DNA of 64,000 bases from Schizochytrium sp. TIO01 (Eukaryota; Sar; Bigyra; Thraustochytrida; Thraustochytriidae): contig SMSO01000025.1 of NCBI GenBank assembly GCA_004764695.1, positions 3,555,102-3,619,101 of the forward strand, in the 5' to 3' direction. Shown piece by piece: positions 10,068 through 20,790 of the stretch. Position 1 is the stretch's first letter. Each line of letters begins with the position of its first letter. Under the pieces are notes generated by a model that did no database searches, had not been told where the DNA came from, and worked only from the letters and a program-made list of their open reading frames with translations. The translations under genes were made by a program, and so were the position numbers.

Positions 10068-10717
10068 ATGCCGGTTATCATCAATGGAGAGATCGTCCCT
10101 GACAGTGGTACGTGAGAACCCTCTCTGAGCTAAGATAGAGAGAAAAAAAAAAATCTCCTCAGACTAAGCCAATTCTAAGTGCATCGGGGTCAACATGAAG
10201 ATATGGGCACCGCAGGCTAACTCCGTGCTCAACTTTTGACGTAATACGACATCGTGCAATGTACTGCGAAGACCCGAGGGCGCAATCTATGCGTCGATCG
10301 GGTCAGCCTAGTCCGGGTGGTGCTCCTCGGGGGGGCTCGGGACCAGTTAGCGCTTCGAGTCTTTTTAATAATGGCAACGGAATTGGTACGGCACCAAGCG
10401 GCGCTGCAGGAGCATCCGGAGTGCCCAATCTCAACATTCCCGATGGACCTGATGGTATTTTCACGCCACTGAGTAGAGCTATTGGTATCGAAGGTAGGCA
10501 AGTGGTGATCCCGAGCGTCCTTGGCTTTCCTGAGCAACGTTTTCCACAAATTGTGGGTCTCGTTGCCGTTGTGCTCAGCGTTGTCCTCAGCTGGCGCATT
10601 GGTATTGGTTTTTTTGCATTGTACCTCATTTACAAGGCAAACCAAGCCCAACAACAGCAACAGCAGCAGCAACAACAAGGCCAACCGCCTGCACAGGGCC
10701 CGGGTCCACGTCGCTAA
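10068..10717 (+). CDS. FAM241 (DUF4605)-family small membrane protein, two exons
   Basis: Exon 1 (10068-10107) encodes MPVIINGEIVPDS and ends at a gacagtg|gtacgtgag donor. Exon 2 (10272-10717) starts after the acceptor gcgaag. Joining them restores one frame of 161 residues, with the junction reading EIVPDSDPRAQ. That start matches the FAM241 family hallmark (NGxIVxDDDPR at the extreme N terminus), followed as in the family by a disordered G/P/S/R region and a hydrophobic C-terminal segment (about residues 107-137: IVGLVAVVLSVVLSW then IGFFALYLIYKA). The protein ends in a polyglutamine stretch and PGPR. Human FAM241 proteins are poorly characterised small endomembrane-type proteins. Without the first exon the open frame would appear to begin at the ATG at 10259, inside the intron. 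Confidence 0.8.
10108..10271 (+). other. Intron of the FAM241-like gene
   Basis: 164 bases with a GT-AG boundary (donor gtacgtgag, acceptor gcgaag). The exon 1 frame hits TGA two codons into the intron, so splicing is needed to reach exon 2. The conserved DSDPR motif spans the junction. Confidence 0.75.
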
Positions 10718-13079
10718 ATTGTTGGAATTGCGTAAATATTCTCTTGCAAATAATTTTCGTTAACCACCGAATAATGCAGATACACCAAACCAAATATTGC
10801 ACCAGAATATAAAGTCCAATAAATGATTCAGGTTCGCTATTTTGCTTCGTAGGCCTTTGAATCGGATTACATGATCATCTACAGACTTTCTTTCTCTCCT
10901 TCTCTCATTTATCTGATTTCACGCGGCAGAAGTGAGAGAAGTTGCATCCAGCTCTTTCGGAGGTCCTTCTGGTCTCGCAACTGCATTCACTATCACCGGC
11001 CCAGCTAGGCGCGAATCCCATAAACATACAAGAAAGCCTCCTGCTCCTTTCTACCGCATTGGTATTACTACTAGTTGTAATTCTTACAAATCTTTCTCTC
11101 TTGACTTTGCCTTACGACTTCTTGTTGCTTCGTTGCCCTAGCCTACTAGTAGAAAGTGAAGTTTAAAGTACGTCGTCGTGGGGGCAAACAGCCGTATACC
11201 ATGTCGTTCTCCTGTCTGTATGGTCCACGATGTTAACTTAAATCCACAATCGCGTTTAGCATCGATTTAGGCACCTATCAAGAAAGGCGAGCTGCAAGTG
11301 CTCAGGGTGAAAGATCTATTTTCCTAAAGTCAAGTCTTCAGCACCAAGTTTTCGCGCAATCATGTCTGGAACCTACTCTTTACCCACCGTTTTGATTTAG
11401 ACCATTAAGTCTGCCTTACTTGGTCATGAAGACCGAATTGGAGTTGAGAAAAATATGTAATTATTTCCACAGCTTGAGTGAATCAATCTTGCATTGATGC
11501 ATTCAAAATAAGACAGTGATAGACCTGTCCAAATAATGGCAAACCTCCAAGCGGTGGCTAACCAATAGAACGAACCGCAAATCTTCCTGGAGCTCCCTCG
11601 CTCACTTAAAGTAGCACTGGCAGTGACAAATTTACAAGTGATGAACTGCAATCGCGAAAGTGGGGCTTTTCGATCCTCGAAGTTTCGCACGCTCCTTACT
11701 AACATGCAGTGCAAGTACACTAAAATGCTGACGCACCAGACTTTACGAAACAAGCCAAACTGGTTCTAGGTACTAGTTACAATTCCGAAGAGGCACCGCG
11801 CAGATATCTTAAAAGGGGTTATAATCACGAAGCGATCGAACACAAGCGAAAGTGGGTGACCGCCACCACTGAGTCTGTAGATGCTCTTTCTCTCCATATT
11901 GCACTCAATTTTTAAAGACGTGTGCACACTGTAATAGTTAGTCGCTTAGCCAGTACTCTAACACATGCCCCTGGGAGGGATAGTGATAACTTTAGCCAGA
12001 TGCTATTGCTAACACTACAAAACTGAAAAGTGCCATTTCTTTTCAATGATCTTCTTTTCTTCCTTTTTTCTCTTCTTGAGCGATCGATTCTCTGTAAAGA
12101 ATTTGAGCTTGGAGTTCGACTGGCTCAGCTTCCCTCCTGCGCCGCGTTGAATATGATAGTGTATAGGTGCAAGCTCTCTTGGCGTTCTCTTTCTGGTTTG
12201 ATAATCTACTTTATTCATGATCATTATTGCTCAGAAGCACGCCAAGAGAGCGTTTCTCTTTCCTCTTTCTTTTTTTTGAAGAGGAAAAAGTCCCACGAAC
12301 TCACGAAGCTCCTCACTTCTTGGAGAAAACGACGGGCGTGACTGTGATGAGCTAGGTAAGGATGTCTTGGATCTGAAGTTGTCTCTGATAAAAGATTATG
12401 GGGTGCAAGAAGCCCCTTGGCGATAATCCCGTCTTCATGTTTACCTAGGGTACTTATTTTACATCTTTCTTTCCAGGTTTTGATTTTATTTTTATCCGAA
12501 AGTAAAAAGATTAATAAATGACCCGACTTACTTGAGTGATGCTATCTAGAAAGAACTAAACAAAATAAAAATAATTTTCAATATTTATTTATTTATTTAT
12601 CTATAAGTAAGTCGAATAAACCAAATTCCATTGAAGGACAAAACCAGCGCAGTAGCAATTCCGGAGTGCGCTTGCGCGCCTTCTCGGCTCCTGGCCCCTC
12701 TCTCATCGCCTCGAGTAGACCTGTTGAGCGTGAAGCTTGCCTACGGTTGAAGGTTTTAGGAGCTCAGCAGTGGCGTTGAACTTGAAGCACTCATCCCTGC
12801 GGAATTAGTAAGGCTAGCGCGTGGCCGCAAGCGCTGTGGCCAACCTCACAGAGCGGCACGTGACAAGCAGCGAAACCGCACTCCAAACCTGGGTTTTGAA
12901 GAGCAATACTGATAGCGAGGGCATCGCGGAGATTATCCAGAGCACTGGCGTCCGTGAGCTATAGAGCTTGACTGTCCCTCCCCTTGCAGGCAGTGAAGAG
13001 GCTGATAATAATCGAGGAGCTTCGAGCCGGCCTCAGTTGTACGGAGTTTGATATATAAAAGTGAGGAATAATTGGCAAA
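10718..13079. other. Large intergenic region, no gene recognised
   Basis: 2.36 kb between two plus-strand genes. The longest frames start at non-ATG codons and show no domain. It contains the word CTAGGTACTAG at 11766-11776, CTAGGTAAG at 12352, its reverse form near 12443, an (ATTT)n run at about 12582-12601 and pyrimidine-rich tracts (12050-12080, 12250-12285). The GC content rises from about 12650 towards the next gene. A non-coding transcript cannot be excluded. Confidence 0.45.
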
Positions 13080-13778
13080 ATGGATAACAAGCAGACTGTG
13101 TTTGACCTCATTGGAGAGGTGCAGGCAGCCTCTCAGCGTGCAGAAATTGGTGCGCAAATTTCAAAGGCGAAGCGTGAAAGCCAACGTCTGGATGGCTCAT
13201 ACAACTATGGTGCAGGTAGTGGTGGCGCCCAGCATGCTCAACTTGAAGAAGGCTTACCTCCGGCTGCCCCGGTGGTGCAGACAGTAGTGGCACCATCTAC
13301 GCGTGGCTTCTCAATTCAAAACTTCATGTCGGTTGTGAGTGGCCTGCAGTTCGCTGTAGTTATTCTTATTGCTCAGCGAAGAATTCCGGACGCTGAGCGT
13401 GTGGAGTTCTTCGTCGTACTCGCCATGCTCATGGTTACCGCCGCAAATGCAAAGATCTTGGAGCTTCTCCCTGACGGAAGCACGATCATCAATGACTGCG
13501 AAGCGATCAAATTTATTGTGCTTGGCATTCCTATTTTTTTCTTTATCATGCTGATTGAAGTGTGGTTTCTCTCTTACCTCTTTCGGTACGACCCTGCGGT
13601 TCAGTTATCTTCTTTCAAAAACAATGCGCAAACTATTCTCTCGGTTGCCACGGCACTCACCATCACCAAAATTGTCCTTATCACCACTGTTCGTATTCTC
13701 ATTCCTATTTTGAAGACGATTCGCAAGAAAAGAATTCCTGAACTGAAAAAGCGTCTGGCCAGGCAACCCCTTCATTAA
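13080..13778 (+). CDS. Uncharacterised four-helix membrane protein
   Basis: 232 residues with no family I can name. The first 75 residues are polar and probably cytosolic. Hydrophobic segments follow at about 84-100, 108-126, 142-168 and 185-211, then a strongly basic tail (KTIRKKRIPELKKRLARQ). Charged residues between helices 1 and 2 (RRIPDAERVEF) and the basic end suggest both termini face the cytosol (positive-inside rule). It has no obvious signal peptide. The ATG at 13080 has an ideal context (ggcaaaATGG) and the next in-frame methionine lies at residue 83 at the start of helix 1. It could be an endomembrane scaffold or a small channel subunit; nothing catalytic is visible. Confidence 0.8.
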   Translation: MDNKQTVFDLIGEVQAASQRAEIGAQISKAKRESQRLDGSYNYGAGSGGAQHAQLEEGLPPAAPVVQTVVAPSTRGFSIQNFMSVVSGLQFAVVILIAQRRIPDAERVEFFVVLAMLMVTAANAKILELLPDGSTIINDCEAIKFIVLGIPIFFFIMLIEVWFLSYLFRYDPAVQLSSFKNNAQTILSVATALTITKIVLITTVRILIPILKTIRKKRIPELKKRLARQPLH

Positions 13779-15023
13779 TTACCTTTTGGGTAACCTGTTG
13801 ACTCACTCATCAAGGGATTTTGAAATGGAAGTTGATCCTGCTCGAGTGGAAAGACAAATATGTACGGGGGTTCGACCCTCCTTCCCTTCTGTGGCTGAAA
13901 TTATCCCAACCACAAATAAAATTGGGCTCTTTTTTGGTCTTCTAGCATTGTGAGTTTTCATATACTTTGCTCAAATTTTGCATACCTATATTCACAATTA
14001 TTATGGGTATGTATTTGCCTCGCTCTGCGTGAGGCGATGGCAAGCTGGTTCTTAATGAGAATTAATACACAACTCTCACCATGGCATAGAATCCTTCATA
14101 TTTTCCTAAAACACCAAAGACTAATGAGCGAATGATTCCTAGCTGTTGTTCATGAAATAATCATTTTGACATATATTAAATGTATCAGGATTGACCAAAT
14201 AGTCTTAGAGACGTGAAAATTATGTTCTGCTGGCACCTGCACTTCTTAGCAGCATTATTTTTGAGTCAATCTAAACCTCAACTCGAGAATTTGTGGGGGT
14301 AGAGTAATCAAGAAAGTTAGCCCAGGCTTTCAATTATGTGAGTCTATTTATCTATTCATTTGTTTTCCCTCTCTAGATTAGAAAACGATAGTTCAGTTGT
14401 AACAGCAGCTTACAATCAAACTATCTCCAGGCTTAAAGGGCCTCACGAGTCTTGTAACTTAGTGTCAACAAGAAAGAAGATAGTGAATGACGAAAACTGA
14501 ACCAGTTAATTCAATCAAAGATGTAATACTAAGCACTTTAAATTTATCAACTTGAGGTAATAGAACGCGTATATATAGAATGATAAAGTATCTCCTACGA
14601 TGAACCTTTCACTTGCTATGGCTAACACAAACCTCGAGACCAACCGAATCACCAGGCCGCTTGTACTTGATTTAGAGTCAGTGGTCAAGTGTTAAACCAT
14701 TCCTCGAACACAATTATCCCGCGTACAGCGTCTATACAAATCAGCCAACGCCCCACACAGACGCTTCTTTGTGGAAGTAAAGTTTTCGCTCCCAAGTATA
14801 AAGAACGAAAATATTCTATAGAAGCTACTATTCAATATTTTTTGATATTTTTCATAACATTCTTCAGAACCCGCTGGGAATTCATATTGCATCAGAAGCT
14901 CTTAAACGAGGATCCGGTGTAATTTTGCTTGTTGCGGTTCACTCGCCACGCATCCGAGAAGATTTTGTTGATGAGAAGAAAACGGGACTAAAGCAGCTTA
15001 CAGCAGTAAAATGCTGGATTTGA
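13779..15023. other. Intergenic region, converging 3' flanks
   Basis: AT-rich DNA between the converging membrane-protein and J-domain genes. Short frames only; no domain, tRNA or rRNA recognised. Confidence 0.5.
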
Positions 15024-15914
15024 TCACCTACGCACGATTCTCAACCAGACATTGCGCATTATATTCCAAGCCACATTAGGTGGAATATTACGCAAAAACA
15101 CAAGTGCACCAACCGAGAGGACACGAAGAGATGCGCTAAGCATACCAGGGAATCTCAACATAATAGCCAAAGGCACGATGGCAGACAAAATCAGACCCTT
15201 GCGCTCCCGAGCAAATTCTTTAGCAAAAGAAAAGTCGCCGTGACGTGCTGCTTCCCATGCTGTTGCAGCCTCCGAGGTCACAATTTCGACATACTCGCGT
15301 AATCCTAGATCTTGCCAAACTTTCTGAAATACTTGGTCGGCAAAGTCATCTACGGGGTTACCAGTAGCCTGGTACTGGTTTCCTTGGTTAAAGTGCTGCT
15401 GGTTGTCATGGTGCCCTGTCATGTCATAGACATGGCGTTTTTCAGAATCTCCTAAGACCTCGTACGCAGCAGCAATTCGGTGGAACATCTTCTGTGCATT
15501 TGGGTCATTCGGATTGAGATCAGGGTGGTACCTTTTTGCAAGATTAAAATAGGCCTTCTTGATCTCATTCTGAGATGCGCTCCGGCTTACCTCCAGAATC
15601 TCATACAAATCAGTCGTTGAACTCGCCCTGTTGAACACGCTACGCGCTGAGAAACCCAAAGGCTCGGCCAAGGTCCACGCCTTAGGCTGGGGCTCTCCCA
15701 ATAAAATTGGCAATTTACCATAAGTCCATGAAGGTGCCTGAAACGCCGCCCGGGACCTTAATGGTAGAGCCTTAATCGTAGATGAAGACGGCATTGCCAT
15801 ACTCAAGCGCATCACTCTCTGCCCAACCCTCGGCATAGACATCAGCTCAGGCCCCGCCCACGAGCGCAGACTAACCTTGGCACATGCCGAAGCGGCCATA
15901 ACAGCCCGACGCAT
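15024..15914 (-). CDS. J-domain (DnaJ) co-chaperone, probably mitochondrial
   Basis: 296 residues. A class C J protein that should stimulate an Hsp70 ATPase. The J domain covers about 102-168 ([20 protein letters not shown] at its start), with the essential HPD at 130-132 and the usual [11 protein letters not shown] and [12 protein letters not shown] helices. Residues 1-98 are rich in R, S and A and poor in acids, with GFSARSVF near the end, a typical mitochondrial presequence shape. A hydrophobic stretch at about 240-280 could anchor it in the inner membrane. There is no G/F region and no zinc finger. The frame opens earlier only from a TTG, so the ATG at 15914 is used; further methionines at residues 6, 25 and 27 are alternatives. 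Confidence 0.9.
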   Translation of the reverse strand: MRRAVMAASACAKVSLRSWAGPELMSMPRVGQRVMRLSMAMPSSSTIKALPLRSRAAFQAPSWTYGKLPILLGEPQPKAWTLAEPLGFSARSVFNRASSTTDLYEILEVSRSASQNEIKKAYFNLAKRYHPDLNPNDPNAQKMFHRIAAAYEVLGDSEKRHVYDMTGHHDNQQHFNQGNQYQATGNPVDDFADQVFQKVWQDLGLREYVEIVTSEAATAWEAARHGDFSFAKEFARERKGLILSAIVPLAIMLRFPGMLSASLRVLSVGALVFLRNIPPNVAWNIMRNVWLRIVRR

Positions 15915-17592
15915 CTTTGTGCTCAACTTTTGAGCGAACCTACACCTAGTCTAGCGTCTGGATTGTGTTCTGCGTCAATGAGCCTGGCATCGGAGCGAGG
16001 CGAGGCAGCGACGGAGGGTTATTTTGTACATGTATTTTATTTGATTGTGTATTAAATGTTAAGACGCTTGGCTCACGCTATGTTTAAGTAAGTAAAGACT
16101 ACACTACCCTGGCGCCTGATCAAATGCTCTTGAGATTGATAGTTGGCTTCAGCTCACAGCGTGTGATGATAAGACACTGCAGAGGCGAATGTCTCTGTGA
16201 TGCGATTTTGACACGACAGGAAGCTGCATGTCAAATTTTCAAAACCATTCTACCCAGTTGTCGTTAAAAAAGAGAACCAGGTATGTCAAAACTGGCTAGG
16301 TACTAGCAAACTTTATCCTGATCATCAGCGCACAGATGGTGTGCTCCCATTCTTCAGAGGCCATTCCTATCAATCTTCTCACTCGGGTGAAAAATATGTT
16401 AGCGTATGGGGTTATCTACTATGGGCTCTTTTTTTAATATATCACGTCAACGGAATTCTAGGAACAGCTGTATTGCGTCACTATTCATTTTTTAATGCTG
16501 ACTGTGCAGTTATGCCGCCATCCGGGGGCATTTGGGATAAAAAGGGACCACGTGCAGTGCAAGCATTGAGGCTTAAACAGTCGCAAGATACTTTTGTCAA
16601 TCCTCCACATGGACTAGAACTCAACCGAAGGCGAACCAATCAGACTGATGTAAGACACCGTTGATGATACGTTTCCTAATCCGAGGCTACAACTCTATCA
16701 TCAAGGCAGCGCTAAGGCAAAAGCATGTTAGTCGATACATAGAATTGGGGCCATTGATGGAGCGCTAGCAATGAGAGATATACACGCCTTCCAGGCTATA
16801 TCAACTGATGGATGTGACTTGGGTTTTACTCAGGCAGGCATGAGGATTAATAACGAGAGCTCGAGCCCAATGCAGCAGGGCTCACAAATGTTGGTGCCGA
16901 TACCCACTGCAACCCATGGGAAAGCTCTCCCCTACATCGACGTAGCAGCGGTCTTCCTGATCATGGCGGTTGACCTGTTGACGTTTTGCGTTTGCCCACT
17001 GCACTGATCTGAGGTGTTTCTCTGCTGATGCCATTTCATGATGTCATCCCAATTTCGTGGCTCTAAGTACTACAACAGTGAATTAACGAGTGCGTGCATT
17101 GCTGCCTGTCTGCCAGTGTAGAACTCATTGATGATTTACCGGCAAACGTAACCTCCAAATGCAAAGCATGAATAATGGATGTCTGGGAAGAGCCTTGTCG
17201 CGACACTGAAAAAAGCTCTCTCGCCGTTTATGCCCTTGTGGAAAATGCTGTGTTCCTCTAGCCAATCAATGGAAGTCGGTTAGCTCGAACAAGAGATACC
17301 TAATTACAGGTGGTGGATCCCGACACAGCCAATGCACTAACGTTACTGCAAGGTGGGGCCCACCACGTCCGTTGAAGCGCACCGCATCAAACAGCTTCAT
17401 TGCAAGAGAATTGGATTTTGTCAGCAAAGCCATTACTGTGCACATTGTCTGTCCTCAGGTATGGAACTAGATACTGTGAATTTGCCCCGTGACTTCTGTT
17501 GAGATACTCCTATCGTTTACGTTAATATTCGCCTTAGGCTGACCAAGTAAGTAGGATTTCTTTGTCTTTTGAGGCGAAGCTCCATTTTCAAG
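15915..17592. promoter_or_regulatory. Divergent promoter region between J-domain and glycosyltransferase-like genes
   Basis: 1.7 kb between head-to-head genes. It contains CTAGGTACTAG at 16296-16306, the second copy of this exact 11-mer. Short open frames at 16341-16664 and 16771-17007 show no domain and the first lacks an ATG. No RNA gene recognised. Confidence 0.45.
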
Positions 17593-19632
17593 ATGGCCGT
17601 ATACAATATCAATTATCAGGAACAAATTGGGATGAAAAAAAGTAATCGCTCGCCAAGCAACATCGAGCGGCGCGATTATGCTGGTGCTGGTGCGAACATG
17701 AGCTGCCCCCCACGAGCAATTAACGCCCGCCGGGTCCTGAAAAGGGTGCTGGTGGCCCTCGTAGCGTGCAACTTCATCTACTTTGTCGTTGTCAACAGGG
17801 TCATTCAAAGAGCGCCCTGCGCCATCGCCTGGACAGAGTCTGGTTGCCTAAGTACAGAATATCCTATCGAAGACACAACCTCAATTGGCACCAATACAGA
17901 CAACGAAGGGCTTAATGGCAATGTCATTATAAATTCCCGAGATTCGGAATTATTTTCCTTAAACTCCTCGAAATCAGATTTGTTGAGTTCTGGAGTATCT
18001 GTGTATGAAGACGCTCTTTCGACAGTTTTGATATCAGAAGATGGACTACGCACCGAAAAGGAACGTGCAGAATACGCAGCGCGTCCTCGAGATGGCAAGA
18101 TTCATATTACACATGTGTTTAATTCGTTTCGGGTGCCGGCAACTTCGAAACTAGCCAAGGAGCATGCAATCGTACGACTCTCCTGGCAGCTTGCAGCAGA
18201 ATACGCCCTGCAAGTTGCTGGTATCCAAGTTGAATTTATTAATGCATTGCTCCCCATGGACAAAGGCTCTGGACCCAGTTTTGCCACTGAGGTGGAGCTC
18301 TCAAACATCATTGTGGACCCTTTTAACAATCATAAACTTCCCACGGTGGGCGAAATCTTTCGTGTCGGAAGAGACTACGGCAACGGAAAATACCTTATTT
18401 ACACTAATGCAGATATTGGTGTTCATCGTGACTTTTATGTGCAAGCTTGGGAGCTTGCGCACCGAGATGCCACTGCTCCAGACCTTCAAGAACGCTTACG
18501 AGCCGAGTCTTTCGAGCTCTTGAACTTTTGTCTCAACTTTGATGAGACTGGAGGCGCGCATATCACCACGCCAGCTCTTTGTCAGAATGACGCAAGGATT
18601 TACTACAAACTTCATGGTGGTGACCCCGCGATCACACCTCTTGCGATGCAAGACTTAGCTTGGATGTATGTGCAGAATTGCACACAGAAGGCACTTCAAA
18701 GCCCCAAACCTAGTACGCCGACCCTGTCAATGCTAAAGAAGTGGTTTGCAGAAGCAGGTGGACAAGGAAGCGGCCCGTTGACAGTCGATGCTGCACTGAA
18801 CTACTCTCCACAAATCCATGTATTGGAGGGTTCCCAGCGAGATCCACCTCTGCCGCGAGCCTTCACAATTACTCGAATGGATCTTCAGGTCAACCAAGAC
18901 GATGTAACGGTGAGTAAGGAAAGTCTCGATCAGATGCTTGGAACTGCGAAGGCTGCGCCTCACCCAGGCAATGACTGTTTTATTTTCCCGCGAAACATGG
19001 TGCCAGAAATGATCATTCGTTCAAAACACCCTTTGTCATGGCGACCATGGGGCATGTGGATTCCATGGACCTTTGAGTGGGAACTCTCTTCAGACAAAAT
19101 AATCTGGCAGCGCTTTGAATCTACGGAACAGAAGCGATATACTTTTCACATTGGTGTCTCGGGGCGCGTAGCTAACAAATGGATAGATCTATGGAGGTTG
19201 CGGCCAATGTTCATTCTTGGTCTAGCTGCAGACTGGAATGAAATTACAGGCGGAAGATACACAGAGTCATTCAAAGTTCCACCTTATTGTAAGCAATCCG
19301 CTGCTTATAGACATTTTGCTTTTTGTAATTCCGCCCCTCCATATATGCGCTACTGCCAGGGCTATGTACGATATGGATGCTCAGAGTTCAACCACCCAAA
19401 CTTGCGCGACCCTTATAATTACAGGCTACAATGTGACCGCCTGCTCCGCCGCTCGCTTGCATCTAAAAAACAGCCCCTGGTGCCACCATTTTGCGATTTT
19501 TGCTCAAATCTCATGAAAGCCCAAGGTAGCTACACGCCATCCAAAATCAAACTCTTGGATAAAAAATGTGACACCTCCTTGCGTCTCAAGAAGTGCTCGC
19601 CATTGAAGTGCGACTATGTTCAAGCCGTATAA
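17593..19632 (+). CDS. Type II membrane protein resembling a GT-A glycosyltransferase
   Basis: 679 residues. A short basic cytosolic tail is followed by one membrane helix at about 50-68 (VLVALVACNFIYFVVV), giving Golgi-type type II topology. The luminal part has a nucleotide-sugar-transferase look: HITHVFNSF at about 172, then KYLIYTNADIGVHRDFY with D274, comparable to the acidic metal-binding motif of GT-A folds. Later come a tryptophan-rich segment (WRPWGMWIPWTFEW) and many cysteines (CNSAPPYMRYCQGYVRYGC, CDFCSNLMK), suggesting disulfides in the secretory pathway. The assignment to a glycosyltransferase rests on the NADI motif and topology alone. The ATG at 17593 (aagATGG) is chosen because the frame upstream starts at TTG. 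Its last 13 bases overlap the convergent neighbour. Confidence 0.8.
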   Translation: MAVYNINYQEQIGMKKSNRSPSNIERRDYAGAGANMSCPPRAINARRVLKRVLVALVACNFIYFVVVNRVIQRAPCAIAWTESGCLSTEYPIEDTTSIGTNTDNEGLNGNVIINSRDSELFSLNSSKSDLLSSGVSVYEDALSTVLISEDGLRTEKERAEYAARPRDGKIHITHVFNSFRVPATSKLAKEHAIVRLSWQLAAEYALQVAGIQVEFINALLPMDKGSGPSFATEVELSNIIVDPFNNHKLPTVGEIFRVGRDYGNGKYLIYTNADIGVHRDFYVQAWELAHRDATAPDLQERLRAESFELLNFCLNFDETGGAHITTPALCQNDARIYYKLHGGDPAITPLAMQDLAWMYVQNCTQKALQSPKPSTPTLSMLKKWFAEAGGQGSGPLTVDAALNYSPQIHVLEGSQRDPPLPRAFTITRMDLQVNQDDVTVSKESLDQMLGTAKAAPHPGNDCFIFPRNMVPEMIIRSKHPLSWRPWGMWIPWTFEWELSSDKIIWQRFESTEQKRYTFHIGVSGRVANKWIDLWRLRPMFILGLAADWNEITGGRYTESFKVPPYCKQSAAYRHFAFCNSAPPYMRYCQGYVRYGCSEFNHPNLRDPYNYRLQCDRLLRRSLASKKQPLVPPFCDFCSNLMKAQGSYTPSKIKLLDKKCDTSLRLKKCSPLKCDYVQAV

Positions 19633-20312
19633 GAAACCATAACTGAGACGCGATACGCCACCATAGGGGTATCATCAACGTAATATTCACCACGAAAGTC
19701 TAATAAAGTAATTTCCGCACAAACCTTATCACCCATGCGGATCTCCACGCATCGTTTTTCTGCCTTGTTCCACTTGTTCACTGGTACCTCCTTTCGATGA
19801 ATTGGTAGCGATATGCTCTTGTACTGGACAAGTTCCTGTGCAGTTAGTTTTGTTTCGGCCATTCCCGGAGAGGAAGCCAAGATTTTGAAGGACTCTTGAA
19901 GAATGGCATTGCGAAGTTCCTCAAATGTGGGCACGTCGGGTTCCCTCACAAGTGCCACATCTGGGTCAGAGATCTCGCCAGAGATAGGACCTGCTCCCGC
20001 GGTTGCCGCTAGCCAATCGAGCTCCGAAAGACACAAGGACACCGGTAGCATCGCATTACGTCTAGACGACTTGCGTTGTTCTCGCAATTCTGCATAGCGA
20101 TCCTCATCCTCATGGATCTCCCGACGAGGCTCATCGCTGGCTGTTGTATTGTGGTATTTCCTGCGTCTCTTGGCTTCTGCAGGGTCCAAAGATGGTGATG
20201 TTGAGGATAACGAAGAGGACTGTACCCCAGCAAGAGCTACCTGCGCCGCTTGTGAACCCAAAGACATCTGCACGGGGACCTGCAGCGGTACGTGGAATCT
20301 GAACACCGGCAT
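19620..20312 (-). CDS. Uncharacterised protein, overlapping its neighbour tail to tail
   Basis: 230 residues, not recognised. The start at 20312 (gccacaATGCC) is the first ATG. Residues 40-85 are highly charged with KRRRKYH (possible nuclear signal) and DEDRYAELREQRKSSRRN. Residues 125-165 look helical (PTFEELRNAILQESFKIL). The C-terminal 65 residues are dense and beta-like (LPIHRKEVPVNKWNKAEKRC then VCAEITLLDFRGEYYVDD) and are probably the conserved domain. There is no signal peptide or membrane helix. The stop TGA (19620-19622) lies inside the last codons of the plus-strand glycosyltransferase-like gene, so the two reading frames share 13 bases. It is divergent from the giant Tudor-repeat gene. 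Confidence 0.65.
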   Translation of the reverse strand: MPVFRFHVPLQVPVQMSLGSQAAQVALAGVQSSSLSSTSPSLDPAEAKRRRKYHNTTASDEPRREIHEDEDRYAELREQRKSSRRNAMLPVSLCLSELDWLAATAGAGPISGEISDPDVALVREPDVPTFEELRNAILQESFKILASSPGMAETKLTAQELVQYKSISLPIHRKEVPVNKWNKAEKRCVEIRMGDKVCAEITLLDFRGEYYVDDTPMVAYRVSVMVSYTA

Positions 20313-20790
20313 TGTGGCGGCCGTGAATATAGCCTCAATCAGGTTCTAAAGCAAATGTGAAGCGCTGCCGCCCAGATCTGCTCCTCCAAAGTTTTTTCTT
20401 TCTTATTTCTTGTTGTTTTACCATTAACGGAATCGTGCACGATTTTCATGTGCGAAAATACCAAACACCGTTAGAGCCGTTTAGAGGAGGTATGTATACC
20501 TATAATATAGGAATGTCTGTGAGACACGACGGTGATGCCACTAGCTAGTTAGTTATCCATCATTCAAGACCTTAAGGGCTAAGGTTGAGGGGACAAGGGA
20601 CTGCTTGTAGTTTAAACCAGTTTCAAGGCTGCCATAACGGTGTCGGTGGGCAAATTTGGCCTTCTCGACACGGAGAAACATTTACTTTTTCAAAGGCAGG
20701 CCTCCGCTCACCAGTAGGCCCGCGAGGCCAGCCTACGAAGAGAAAACTGAAGCAAAGTCATAGCTTCTCATTGTGGATAGCTTGGCGAGG
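20313..20790. promoter_or_regulatory. Divergent promoter region
   Basis: 478 bases between the starts of the uncharacterised minus-strand gene and the giant Tudor-repeat gene, presumably a shared promoter. No coding sequence. Confidence 0.45.

Noticed and set aside
13810-13890. A tRNA-like T-arm (GGGGGTTCGACCC) after the membrane-protein gene
   Set aside because: No matching D arm or anticodon arm could be placed and the acceptor pairing is incomplete.
16341-16664. A 107-codon plus-strand frame
   Set aside because: It starts with GTG and lacks any recognisable domain apart from one hydrophobic stretch.
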